Source of the DNA: Zopfochytrium polystomum
Lineage: Eukaryota > Chytridiomycota > Chytridiomycetes > Chytridiales > Chytridiaceae
DNA: 64,000 bases
NCBI GenBank assembly: GCA_025765615.1
Contig: JAIVFJ010000234.1
Span: forward strand, 1 to 64,000
Reading direction: 5' to 3'
Shown here: positions 25,901-35,063 of the stretch, in pieces
Layout: each line of letters opens with the position of its first letter
Position numbering within the stretch: the first letter of the stretch is position 1
Made by a program: the position numbers and the translations under genes
Notes under the pieces: generated by a model
Seen by the model: the letters and a program-made list of their open reading frames with translations, nothing else
What the model was told of the DNA's origin: nothing
The model's database searches: none

Positions 25901-28900
25901 CACCATCGACCAAGACCAACCATCAAACAGCGCGTGGTGCACTGCGAGCAGTAGTTCATTCGATCTTTCAAACCCCGTGACGCGGAACCAAGGCCGATCG
26001 GAGTTTGATTGATAGTCCTTCGCGAGGTTATCCGCTATGACTTCCCCTGGGCGAATAACGCTGCTTCGCGGTATTATGTCGAGAGGAGTGTCCACCATTC
26101 CGTGTGGGAGCACCAGTTGAACGATTCCGGCCGACGAAGTCGAACAAAAAATAGTGCGAAGCATGTCATGCGACGCGACCAGAGCGTCAACTGCGGATGC
26201 AAGTTTCGTTGAGTCGAAAGGCTCCTGCAGTTGATACAAAGAGTGAGCGATGTAGCTCTGCGAGCCTTTGAAAGTTTCCAGTATCATGCCAAACTGAAGA
26301 GGAGTGGTTTCGTAGATATTCTGCAGCACGTAGCTTGTTGTCAAACCGATTCGTAGTGCCCAGTCCCGTGCGATTCCTTCGAGGTGGTTTGGGCTGGAAA
26401 GGCAAAAATCGAAGGGGGAAAAAATCAACTGATTCGTGAGAACGCGAGACAGGACAAATCAATACAGCTTCACGGAATCTCACCGATCACTATGTTCGGC
26501 CGAAAGGGCCACACTAGGCGAAGGTGTCGCTTTGGCCTTCACTAGCTTGACGATGCCAGCCACCGTGCGTCCCTTGAACACGTCACTCGCAGACACTCGG
26601 ATACCTTTTGTGCGACAAAGGCCCACTACGGAGATGACCGACATGGAGTCACCTCCCAGCGAAAAGAAGGAGGACTGTGGCCCAACGGCGACAGGGCCGG
26701 GTAACGCTCGAGCAGCCCAAGTCTTTCCTGCGACTACCTCGCTAATTGCCTCCGCCACCAATCGCTCCTCTTCGCACGAAAAGGTGATCTCGCCGGTCGC
26801 TGCCGCAGCGGCAGCCGCCTCTCTGCGAAGGGAAACCTCCGAAATCGCCCATGCTTCCACTGTGCGACGATCTATCTTGCCGTTGACTGTTTCTGGCATG
26901 GCCGTGCGCGACAGCAGAACCGCAGGTACCATATAAACCGGTAGGTGTGCTTGCGCGTGGGCCACCAGGGCGTCATGAGCTTCCTCGTCTGCAAAAGTAG
27001 TGGACACAACTCCAACGAGCATTGGGCCGGTCGACCACGGAGGCCGGATCAATAAGGCGCACGCGGCTTCCACGCTTGGAAACGATAGGAGAACAGATGC
27101 AACTTCGTCCATCTCGATGCGGTATCCCTGGTATTTTACCTGGTCGTCGCGCCGACCGAGGATTTGGAGGTGGCCATTGTCTAGCCATCGGACCTTTGAG
27201 CAACAGATTACTTAGCCTCAAGTGCGATAGAAAACAAAACAAAAAAAAAAAATCGAACCAAATCTCCCGTTCGGTACAGCTGAACAGCACCGGAGGAGAC
27301 ACCTTCGATTTCCGCTTTGATGAAATTTTCGCTTTGGGGGAGTGCGCCTTTGGCGTCGACGTAACCGTTCGTGACGCAAGAACCACTAACCCAAAGCTCT
27401 CCAACGACTCCGACCGGGACCAAACGCATCTCTCTGTCCAAAACCCACAGCTCCGAGCCGACTAGAGGTCGGCCAATTGTGACGGTCACCGTGTCCGGTT
27501 CGGACGCCACTCTCTGGATTTCGCAGCCAGAAACGAAGCATGACGTCTCAGTCGGTCCGTACAAGTTGATGAGCGTCACATAATCTACCCAAGCGTCGGC
27601 CAGCGCGGGCGGAAGCGGCTCGGCACCGACAAAGACCGTATCCAGAGTCGCGGATTCGGGGGTGCCTGCCGCCGTGAGTTCCACTGGATTGCCGATCTGC
27701 GCGAGCCCGGTTGGTGTGATGTGAAGGACATGGACGGTGCTGGAAAGCAGTCTCCCGGCATCGACGCCAACCGCGGCAGCCGCGTCCGGGCCTGGCCTGA
27801 GCACGAGGGTGCTACCGGAAGAAAGGGCGACGAAGATCTCGCTTTGGGCGCCGTCAAATCCAGGGGCGAGGAACTGCGCCATACGGCGACCGGGGCCAAG
27901 GTATGACATTTTCAGTGGCTCGTCGAGGAGGCGCGTGAGACCACGGTGCGGTACTTTGACGCCTTTGGGAACTCCGGTGGTGCCGGATGTGAAAACAACG
28001 AATGCCGTATCGTCTGGACTGGCTCGTGGGTTCAAGGCTTCGTCGAGCGTTCCGTCGCCATCGATGGCGTCAATGGATGTTTCCACAACGGAAACAAGGT
28101 CCCTGCTTGTGAGCAAACAGTTCATTGAACGAACAACGGTCTCAACATCCGGTGTGTAAATTATACAGCGCGGATTTGCGGCGGCGACAATATGCTGAAC
28201 GCGTTCAAAAGGAGTGGTAGTAACGTCAACAGGGATATAGATGGCCGATGCCTTCAAAACCGCAAATATCGCGACGACCATCTCGATAGAACGGTCGAGC
28301 AATATTAGGACGGAGTCGTTCAATTTGACTCCGTGGGTGTAAACTAGTCGGCTAGCGAGTGCAGACGAGCGAGCGTTGAGTTCTGCGTAGGTTATAAAGC
28401 ATTTCGACGGGAGTAAAGCTTCAACTGCTGCAGCGAGGGGCTGAGAGCGGGCTCGAGCAGCAAAAGCATCATGGATAAGCTCAAACGTAGGCTTGTAACT
28501 GACATTCGCCGAAATCCGGCCAAAGCTGCGGACTCTGGCCGTCTCATTGGGCGACAAAGTGTAGAGATAGGAAACAGGGATTTCCGATGATTGGGGTGAG
28601 GACAGGGTGTCCAAAAGCAAGTTCAGGACAAAAGAAAATTCTTTTAGGATAGCGGCGGCTCCAGAAGCGTTCATTTGGGAATGGTTGTAAAGCGCGTGAA
28701 CGACAATGGTCGGATCGGAAGCTCTAATGCGGACGACCATTTCGAAGGAGTGATGGTCCAGGCGGCCGGTGACGCCAAGGCCGTTGGTGACTCTGAGCAG
28801 GATACCAGACGAAGATGAGCCGGAGGCACTCTCGTGGTGCACGACGTGCCCGCTGCCGTCGAGGTCAAAGTCCTCAATGACGAGAATGGAGTGGAATAGG

Positions 28901-30412
28901 TCAGCGGCCGAAGTTGGGAGGGCGCTGTTGTTGTTGCTGTTGTTGTTGGCGATGTTGTTGTTGCTACTGTCGGCGCGGCTGGCAGCGGAGGCGAGGAGGG
29001 CCAGCGCATCGTCAATGGCGGCAGCTGTGGAGGAGGCGGCCCGAGAGTTGTGAAAGTGAGCGTCGTTTGCGGCGATCGTTCTCTCCGCGAACAGGGCGAC
29101 GGACAGTCCGTGGTCGGTGTCGGGAGCGCGAAACGGCACCAGGTGGATGAGCGGGATGGGGGCACTGCCACGGGACAACAAACAAAACAAAAAAAGAAAA
29201 CCAGGAAATAATTGGATTAGCACGTGACGAAACACACCAAAAAACCTCGCTCCCTCACCCGCGCAGGAGACTGTCGTCGAGGAGTGGCCTTTGGTCTACC
29301 ACGTCCCCAAAGACGACGGCGGCGTCGGGCGACTCCGGTGACCATGTCCGTGAATCGGAGAATTTGCGCAGAGTCAGTGCCCACGCCGCCTTGACCAGGC
29401 CGCCCGCCGCCGCCCCCGCGTACCGGGTCGTGCCAACGGTGTCTGCGGCGTAGGAGGAGGAAGAGGCCCTGCACGCTTCGGCCACCGCGCGCAGCCGATC
29501 CGGCGTTACACCAGTGTCCCAACTCGGCGGCAACATCACCTGCACGCCAGCAACGGAGCCTCCTCCAGGGCTCAGATGAACAGGGAGCTTGGCTTCTGCT
29601 GCGAGTGGCGCCGAGGCGCCTCCTCCCCGCAGGCCGGGCGGGGCGCAAACCACAGAGCGCCAGTGAGTGCGCAGCGCGTCCTCGGCCGCTCCGTCCTCAG
29701 AGTCCGCAATGTAAAGCGCCTTCGACGGTACGGTCACTATGGCGGGCTCGGTGTCGCGCGAAAGGCCAAGGTTTGCACGGTTTCCCATCATAAAATACTC
29801 GCAAGCAGCGGAAAAGCGCTTGACGAGCAACTCGAGGGACCATCCGTCGTGCAATGCGTGGTGGATTGTGAGCACGAGAAGTTCTCCGCTTGTGCCAACT
29901 TGCGCAAATGGGGTCGCGTCAGTGGTGGTGATCACGATCGCTGCGCGCAACCATAAACGGTCTCGCCCTATGGCGAAACCTCTAGCCATGTCGTCTTTAA
30001 TATAGTCGTCTAAGTATTCGACGTGATGCACGGGAACGGCAAAGGGATCGTCGTCGCAGCTGGAATACGACGAAACGTTTGCAGTTGGTGCAACAGGAAC
30101 TATGTCGCCGTCCGCCTCTGACAGTGCGAACGCAAGGCCCCAAGCGGGGTTCGTCTCCACCACGGCGCGAAGTGCAGAGGAGATAGCCACCGGGTCAAAA
30201 CAGTGTTTGGCGGCCATGGAGTCGGGGTTGGCCTTCCACGCGAACACCTCGTGGGAGACAAACGCAGCAGGGTCGTTGAGGGACGCGAGGAGTGTGCCCC
30301 GCTGCAGGGGCGACAGGACTGCTGGGGTTGGGGTGGTTGCGGTGGCGGCGGCGGCGGCGGCGGCGGCGGCAGTCGAGCCGCCAGCAGCAGCGGTGTCGTC
30401 TTCGACAGTCAT
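1..30412 (-). CDS. Giant nonribosomal peptide synthetase, 8 complete C-A-T modules plus partial 9th (3' end outside window)
   Basis: Cytosolic assembly line that would activate and join at least eight amino acids. Start chosen at the first Met (30412), followed by a poly-Ala stretch and then condensation motif C1. Exons on the minus strand: 30412-29259, 29164-27259, 27193-26484, 26393-25512, 25459-23521, 23454-23126, 23076-22225, 22156-20221, 19826-19504, 19107-18145, 17919-16206, 15996-15377, 15182-14331, 14131-12190, 12146-11818, 11772-10924, 10862-8942, 8550-8228, 7830-6868, 6636-4923, 4712-4093, 3898-3047, 2846-905, 854-511, 443-<1. All junctions keep frame (26,422 nt). Splice sites are GT-AG, except GC donors at 20220 and 8941. 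Each module shows a C domain ([HN]HALxDG), an A domain (TSGxTGxPKG, YGPTE, TGD, GR.D.Q.K) and a carrier GGDS serine. There is no loading A-T, E, MT, TE or R domain in view. Exon edges were read by eye; the domain assignment is very secure. Confidence 0.95.
511..3898 (-). other. NRPS module 8 (C-A-T), beta type, near-duplicate of module 5
   Basis: Condensation HHALYDG; adenylation TSGSTGKPKG and YGPTEVS. Pocket read as D-G-M-Y-T-G-S-I-A-K. It differs from module 5 at 236 and 239 in an otherwise almost identical block. Below about 1060 the sequence diverges from module 5, and A10 reads N-K-K. The T domain (GGDSL) is unique. Introns 2847-3046 (poly-T) and 855-904. Confidence 0.87.
2890..2966. 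repeat. Poly-T tract in NRPS intron (copy at 14174-14250)
   Basis: Runs of T broken by GTTT units inside intron 2847-3046. The partner intron 14132-14330 has the same layout with different run lengths. Confidence 0.9.
3972..4000. repeat. GGAA-rich microsatellite in NRPS intron (copy at 15256-15284)
   Basis: Tandem GAAG/GGAA units in intron 3899-4092, repeated at the same place in intron 15183-15376. Confidence 0.85.
4093..7830 (-). other. NRPS module 7 (C-A-T), alpha type, duplicate of module 4
   Basis: Domain content, pocket (D-G-S-H-F-G-L-C-F-K) and intron positions are the same as module 4. Introns: 6637-6867 (GA and GT repeats plus poly-A), 4713-4922 (poly-A) and 3899-4092 (GGAA-rich). 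Intron 7831-8227 precedes the module and ends on the coding strand in a run of about 15 C followed by AG. Carrier GGDSI. Confidence 0.88.
6666..6768. repeat. (GA)n-(GT)n compound microsatellite in NRPS intron (copy 17947-18045)
   Basis: About 28 GA units followed by about 15 GT/GC units within intron 6637-6867. The copy in intron 17920-18144 is about 6 bp shorter, which explains part of the changing offset between the duplicated blocks. Confidence 0.92.
8228..11772 (-). other. NRPS module 6 (C-A-T), beta type, C-terminal part duplicated from/with module 3
   Basis: Condensation HHALYDG; adenylation TSGSTGEPKG and YGPTETT. Pocket read as D-M-F-I-L-A-G-I-I-K. From about 9296 downward (ERFVRNPF to the end of the T domain) it is nearly identical to module 3, so the A domain is a chimera of a unique N-terminal subdomain and a shared C-terminal subdomain. 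The unique part (9298-12150) is markedly AT-richer than its flanks. Intron 8551-8941 has a GC donor. Carrier GGDSI. Confidence 0.86.
8560..8645. repeat. (TTG)n microsatellite in GC-AG NRPS intron (copy 19837-19924)
   Basis: About 25 TTG units in intron 8551-8941. The copy in 19827-20220 is one unit longer. Confidence 0.92.
11818..15182 (-). other. NRPS module 5 (C-A-T), beta type, near-duplicate of module 8
   Basis: Condensation HHALYDG; adenylation TSGSTGKPKG and YGPTEVS. Pocket read as D-A-E-Y-T-G-S-I-A-K. The C domain and most of the A domain match module 8, but the segment around pocket residues 235-247 differs (module 8 has G236 and M239). After the KDKKQL segment (about 12345) the duplication ends. 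The T domain (GGDSI) is specific to this copy and more AT-rich, with very short introns (43 and 45 bp). Confidence 0.87.
12345..20577. repeat. Large duplicated block, copy A (modules 5A to 3A-C-term)
   Basis: Partner of 1060-9296. The translations of modules 4 and 7 compared here are the same, which points to very recent duplication or ongoing gene conversion. Differing indel lengths in several introns argue that the two copies are real and not one collapsed or echoed contig segment. Confidence 0.92.
15377..19107 (-). other. NRPS module 4 (C-A-T), alpha type, duplicate of module 7
   Basis: Condensation HHALYDG; adenylation TSGTTGRPKG and YGPTETS. Pocket read as D-G-S-H-F-G-L-C-F-K, the same as modules 1 and 7. 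Its translation is identical to module 7 as far as compared. Introns differ from the module 7 copies only in homopolymer and microsatellite length. The A domain intron sits after RTGDM. Carrier GGDSI. The C domain contains an Asp/Gly-rich insert just before the active-site motif. Confidence 0.88.
19504..23076 (-). other. NRPS module 3 (C-A-T), beta type
   Basis: The condensation active-site motif is NHALYDG: the first His is Asn but the catalytic second His is kept. The adenylation domain has TSGSTGKPKG and YGPTETS. Pocket read as D-A-Q-Y-V-G-A-I-T-K. From the ERFVRNPF segment onward (about 20577) the DNA becomes nearly identical to module 6, which is the left limit of the large duplication. 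The A/T intron is 394 bp, uses a GC donor and contains a trinucleotide repeat. Carrier motif GGDSI. Confidence 0.85.
23126..26393 (-). other. NRPS module 2 (C-A-T), beta type
   Basis: The condensation domain has HHALFDG. The adenylation domain has TSGSTGKPKG and YGPTEVS. Pocket read as D-A-T-F-G-A-I-L-H-K, which matches no bacterial code I know. The intron before the carrier lies after the A10 position, which reads N-L-K instead of the usual N-G-K; Lys517 is retained. Carrier motif GGDSL. Introns are short (49-90 bp). The DNA is more AT-rich than modules 4/7 and this module lies outside the duplicated block. Confidence 0.85.
26484..30412 (-). other. NRPS module 1 (C-A-T), alpha type
   Basis: The protein begins directly with a condensation domain (HHALHDG, catalytic second His present), not with an A-T loading didomain. 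The A domain has TSGTTGVPKG and YGPTETS. By alignment to the PheA pocket positions (235, 236, 239, 278, 299, 301, 322, 330, 331, 517) I read D-G-S-H-F-G-L-C-F-K. The third intron falls inside the A domain after RTGDL, a position shared only with modules 4 and 7. The carrier motif is GGDSM. The second half of the C domain holds an Asn/Ser-rich low-complexity insert. Pocket assignment is by eye and substrate prediction in fungi is unreliable. A glycine-like aryl amino acid is suggested by H278/G301/L322. Confidence 0.85.
30344..30373. repeat. (GCG)n repeat encoding N-terminal poly-Ala of the NRPS
   Basis: Ten or so GCG/GGC units. On the minus strand they encode the alanine run just after the start Met. 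Confidence 0.85.
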
Positions 30413-30536
30413 GATGGTGTTGATCGTGCTGGTGTGTGCAGCTGCCGTTCGTTTCGAGTTCTTTGTTGCGTAGCTTGCAAGTTGCCGCTTCCTCTCGTAG
30501 AAATAGAAAGGCGTTCAAGCGTTGTTGAGCTTCTGC

Positions 30537-30559
30537 TCTCTCTCTCGCTCTCTCTCTCG

Positions 30560-30614
<55 letters not shown>

Positions 30615-30640
30615 CGTCTCTGTCTCTGTCTCCCTCCTTC
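30537..30640. repeat. (CT)n microsatellite upstream of NRPS start
   Basis: CT-rich tract 125-230 bp upstream of the NRPS start codon; it reads GA on the NRPS coding strand. It probably lies in the 5' UTR or promoter. Confidence 0.85.
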
Positions 30641-31374
30641 TATCTTTCTCCTATCTGCAAAACTGCAACCACCTTCCTTTTTTGCATGTGGCGTGCCACC
30701 GCATATGACGTGGTCTCTGTCCAGTCCTTGACATGGCAAGAAGTAAGGGCTGCGAAGACTGAAGGTTTTCGACTTTCCACCTTCCGAGTACTCTTGCACA
30801 CCAAAGAGCTTCACCAAGGACTTTCTTTTCCACAGTGTTGCCTACAACAAACTCCAGCTTTCCAACCAGGCACCGGAAAGAAACTACTTTTCGCTGTTTA
30901 CTGATATTACGACAATCGTATTACGATTGGAATTTCGCGATAATATTGCGTTTTGCTGTGTTTATTGATTTGGGGCCTTAGCGCCGCTCAATGCAACCCG
31001 ATGCAACTGATCTTGACAAAAGAGGATTTCCTCATTTAATGGGCTTCTTGTCTGCCACTAATGTTGTTATAACTGATCCGCCAAATTGGCTGGCATTGAC
31101 AAAGTGTTATTGGACCAAGCTGGCGCCGTGCGGGAGGAATCCAATTACAAACTAGAATATATGCGAAACATGCCTTTACAGTAAGGAGACTAAGGTACCT
31201 TGTCAGGAACAGGGCAGAACAGGACAGGGCTGACAAGGAACTGAGAGGAGTGATGATTGTATTGGAAACAATAATTCACTTGAGGGATGGGACAGGTCCC
31301 CATCCCCCATTTATACCTTTTGAGAGTCTTTCTTGTCAAGACTCTAAGAAAGGTCCAGAAAGGGCAATTAGTAA

Positions 31375-31420
31375 TACAATGATACCTATGATACCAATGA
31401 TACCAATGATACCAATGACA
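31375..31420 (+). repeat. Short minisatellite, unit about ATGATACCA
   Basis: Four to five tandem 9 bp units. Confidence 0.85.
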
Positions 31421-31439
31421 ACAAGACAAGTCAGGTAAG

Positions 31440-31520
31440 CAAAGAAGGTTCCAGAAGGTTCCAGAAGGTTCCACAAGGTTCCATGAAGGAATGTTCCAGA
31501 AGGTTCCAGAGGTTTCCAGA
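31440..31520 (+). repeat. Short minisatellite, unit about GAAGGTTCCA
   Basis: Roughly seven degenerate ~10 bp units of the GAAGGTTCCA type. Confidence 0.85.
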
Positions 31521-31927
31521 GGGTGATTCATGACAGGTAGGAGCCGCTTGATGGAAGGATAGAGGGTAAATCTGTGGTGGTGCCTCTAGGTTCCTGTCAA
31601 TACATCTATTCAAATCCAGGTCTCTCAAGGTGATATGAATGAGCTGGCTGGTCAGGTACTGCTGCAGAAATGGTCTCTCAGGTATGCCCCCATCTCCCTG
31701 GTTGTTGGCTCCTGTGGCCTCTGGTGGGCCTGGTCTTCACTGGGTTCAGACCCTCTTTCTCTCAGATTAATGCCTGTGATGTCATGGTGCCACATTTGGG
31801 TGAGGGAGTGGGTGTTAACCTTCCTTGCTTCTAAGATAGGGAATTCCTCTGGCTTGGTGAAGCAGATGTCTGTGTCCTAGTAGGGTGAAGTAAGAAGAGT
31901 CCCACTGTCTCCCACCCCTGTGTGCCC

Positions 31928-33245
31928 CCTCCTTGGATTGAGTTGGAACTTCTCCTTGGAGTGAGACAAGTTCTGTCTGGTTCTGTTAAGTGGAAAACAG
32001 TTCTGATTTAATTCAACAGACACCTCTGCACACTAACTGTTCCTTGTGTTTGCCCTCTGTGTCCAACCCCCTCCAACTTAGGGCTTGTCTTTGACAGAGA
32101 GGGAGCCTTGCTCCATGGTGGTGGCTCCAACAGACCGGGGTCTGGCCACTTTCCTCCCCACTCTCTTGTCTTCTTCAGTTGGATTGGAGTGCTGCACTTA
32201 GTGCCGCTCCCTGGAGCTTGTTGCATCTTGCACCTCCAGCATTGTTACCGGATTTCCTGGTCCCCTTTGGCTTTGGCTTTTGCCTCCCATTGGGCCCACT
32301 CTGTGTCATGGACCAGAGAACCCTGCACATTCTTTGCTGGTGTGCCACCTTTTCACAGTTGCCTTTGGTCTGAGTGTGAGAGTCTTCTCTTTGTGTGTAG
32401 TAAGAGAGTTTCTTTGTGTTTCTTGGGCTTCTTAAGACTCCAAATACACTGTCCTGTCTAGTGACCCCTAGACATCTCCTTTTTGCCCTTTTTCACTTTT
32501 CAGGATTGGTATTTAGGCCATTGCTCTATTTGCCACCCTTAGCCCAGGGTGAGGATTTAGAGAGCACAGTCTCACACCCCTCCTTGGATTGAGTTGGAAC
32601 CTCTCTTGGGAGTGAGACAAGATGTGTCTGGTTCTGTTAAGTGGAAAACAGTTCTGGTTTGATCCAACAGGCACCTCTGCACACTAACTGTTCCTTGTGC
32701 TTGCCCTTTGCGTCCAACCCCCTCCAACTTAGGGCTTGTCTTTGGCAGAGAGGGAGCTGGTGCTCCAAGGTGGTGGCTCCAACAGGTTGGGACCTGGCCA
32801 CTTTCCTCCCCACTCTCTTGCCTTTCCCCTTGGCTTCTGCCTTGGGAAGGAGCTGGCACAGATTGGTTGGTGCTGCCTTAGATGTCCTCTTTGTTGCCAT
32901 GAGTCTCATTCCTTACTGAGTGATTCAGTCCCTTTGGCTTTGCCATTGGGGTTTCTCTGTGTCTTGGACCAGAGGCATTTTACACTTTCTTTGTGATTGT
33001 GCCACCCTTGTCACACTTCTCTGATGTTTCCCTTTCAGATGTGTGATGACTGCTTGTTTTTGTGTTTGAAGAGTTTCTTTTGTGTTTGATGATGGCCTTT
33101 AGAAGACTCCAAATACATTTTCCTGTCTGGTGACCCCTAGACACCTTCTCTTGCCCTTTTCATTAAATAGGATTGGTATTTAGGCCATTGCTCTATTTCC
33201 ACCTCCAGCCCAGGGTGAGGAGATTTAGAGAGCACACTCTCACAC
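31928..33245 (+). repeat. Direct repeat, two ~650 bp copies in tandem
   Basis: The segment starting CTCCTTGGATTGAGTTGG at about 31929 recurs at about 32580. Matching landmarks run through both copies, including GTTAAGTGGAAAACAGTTCTG, CCAACCCCCTCCAACTTAGG and a GATTTAGAGAGCAC end. The copies are clearly diverged. No coding content seen. Confidence 0.85.
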
Positions 33246-35063
33246 TAGCTTTCTTTCTCTTGAGGAAAAATTGGGAAGAAAAGAGACTGAACCATTGACA
33301 AAAAAAGAAAAGACCTTTGTGTCTCTTTTTCCCCTTCTTTCTTTGTCTTCCAAGTCTCAATAAAACAGTAAGGCCGTGATGATTTGAATGTTCAGATGAC
33401 ACTTTTTACCACAGTGGCAATGCCCAAATTTAGGCCCTTTTCGTCTTTCCTTTTCTTCTTTGGCTTCCAGAATCTCAATAAAACAGTAAGGCCAATGTTT
33501 CGACTTTCAATAAAATGATAAAAATAGTTGGGGACAGCCATGGTCACCACATGACAAAACTTATCACAACGGCACTAACTCCGGAGAAAATTATCCAGAA
33601 AACCAGGTTCGGATATCAAAAGCCGGATATTTGCTCGGGTTTTCTGATTTTTTCCGAACTTTTAATCAAAAACGTTAAGGGTTTTCGTGCTCACGTACAG
33701 GAGTAACATCTCGATTTTCTCCGCGCTTTCGCCAAAGTTTCGAATTTTTGACACGGTTACATAACTGTATCCGCCGGAGGCCAGCCTTACTTTCACATCT
33801 ACTGCATCGACTTGTTTGATCTAATGCATTGTCTTGACAGTTTGGTTTATTGGCGGTCCCCATCCAAGTCTTCAGCTTCTAAGGCAATATGAAAGTCATT
33901 TATTGAAAATCAAAGAGGAACCGATTTGCCTCATGAATCGACCCTACTGGCTCATCAATCTCAATTGAGTTCTGCTGCTCTGAGAATTGTTCCAATGAAC
34001 TGTGGGAAAGTTGCAGGCTTGTTTCCTCTGCCACCCCTTTGAGATAGATCTTAAATGCATCTTTCAGTTCCCACCTGTCTAAGGAAAGATCATTGAATCA
34101 ACCAAAGGCTGTGGACGTGGTGATTCTTTCCGACAAGATGAGGAGACTAATAGCTGATTGGAATTCCAGGCCGTATTGAAGTCATCCCAATCTGCATGTA
34201 ACCGAGTTCTCTTCCTGTTGCCATCTCCCCAGCAGAGATATTGCTAAAAGTGACAACTGGACTCTTGCAAGTTCTGGGTAAATTTAAATTGGAGGATAGT
34301 GTTTGACATCGTCATCAGACACTGCATCAGGTAAATTTTGTCACAATCAGTCCAAATTTCTCAGGACTTTTCTGAACTGTTGCCTTTTTCACTGCACCTT
34401 GTGGGAACTCTGCGTATCAGAACACAAAGAGCCAGCTGATTTGTGTCATCACTCGGGTGGCGTTTTTTCGCGCACAATAGGGCAACCTCCATCGGAGTAC
34501 TTTTATATAGTAACCAATACCTGGAAGTTAGGATGATTTCCAACACTTGCGTCAGGTTTGATTCAGTGTCGAATAATACACAATCTGCGAGGCTAGAATT
34601 CCATGAATCACAAAGCATCTCAAGTTGAATAACTCCAAGCTACTTATTACTCTCCCGCATCTGGGTATAACAAGGCCACCTTGGAACGGTTTCTGTGCAA
34701 TTCCCCCAAAACTTGATGAACGAGCTGCGTTTGAATCAGGCGCAGCTGGAGCCATGGTGATAGCACGGGCGGAGGAAGGGCAATGCAGACCTAGACTTAG
34801 TGATTTCCGTTATTTCCTATTTCTTCTAGTTATGATAGTCATAGACGAGATCATGTTACTGGTTCCTCACGATCGAAGACCTTTCCCCATTAGACCGTGG
34901 TGTGCATCGAATACCGCTGGGTGGGTTCTTTCCTATGGCGGATCCCAACCCGAGTGAAAATTCCATGCTTGCAATGGCGTGAAGCAGTCGACAACAGGAA
35001 AACGAAAAGTCACGCAGGTGTTCAGTTACGAGAAAAAAAGAGAAATGTATTCTGTTGTGCAAT

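Larger units (their letters stand above)
30650..35063. other. Non-coding interval between NRPS and P450
   Basis: No ORF here looks like a protein and I recognise no RNA gene. It contains two short tandem minisatellites (31375-31420, 31440-31520), a ~650 bp direct repeat (31928-33245) and a smaller repeated segment around 33354 and 33472. Composition from 31.9 to 33.3 kb is pyrimidine-rich on the plus strand, unlike the flanks. Confidence 0.6.

Noticed and set aside
32108..32461. 117-codon open frame in the direct repeat
   Set aside because: No start context, no homology seen, and the frame is not kept in the second repeat copy.
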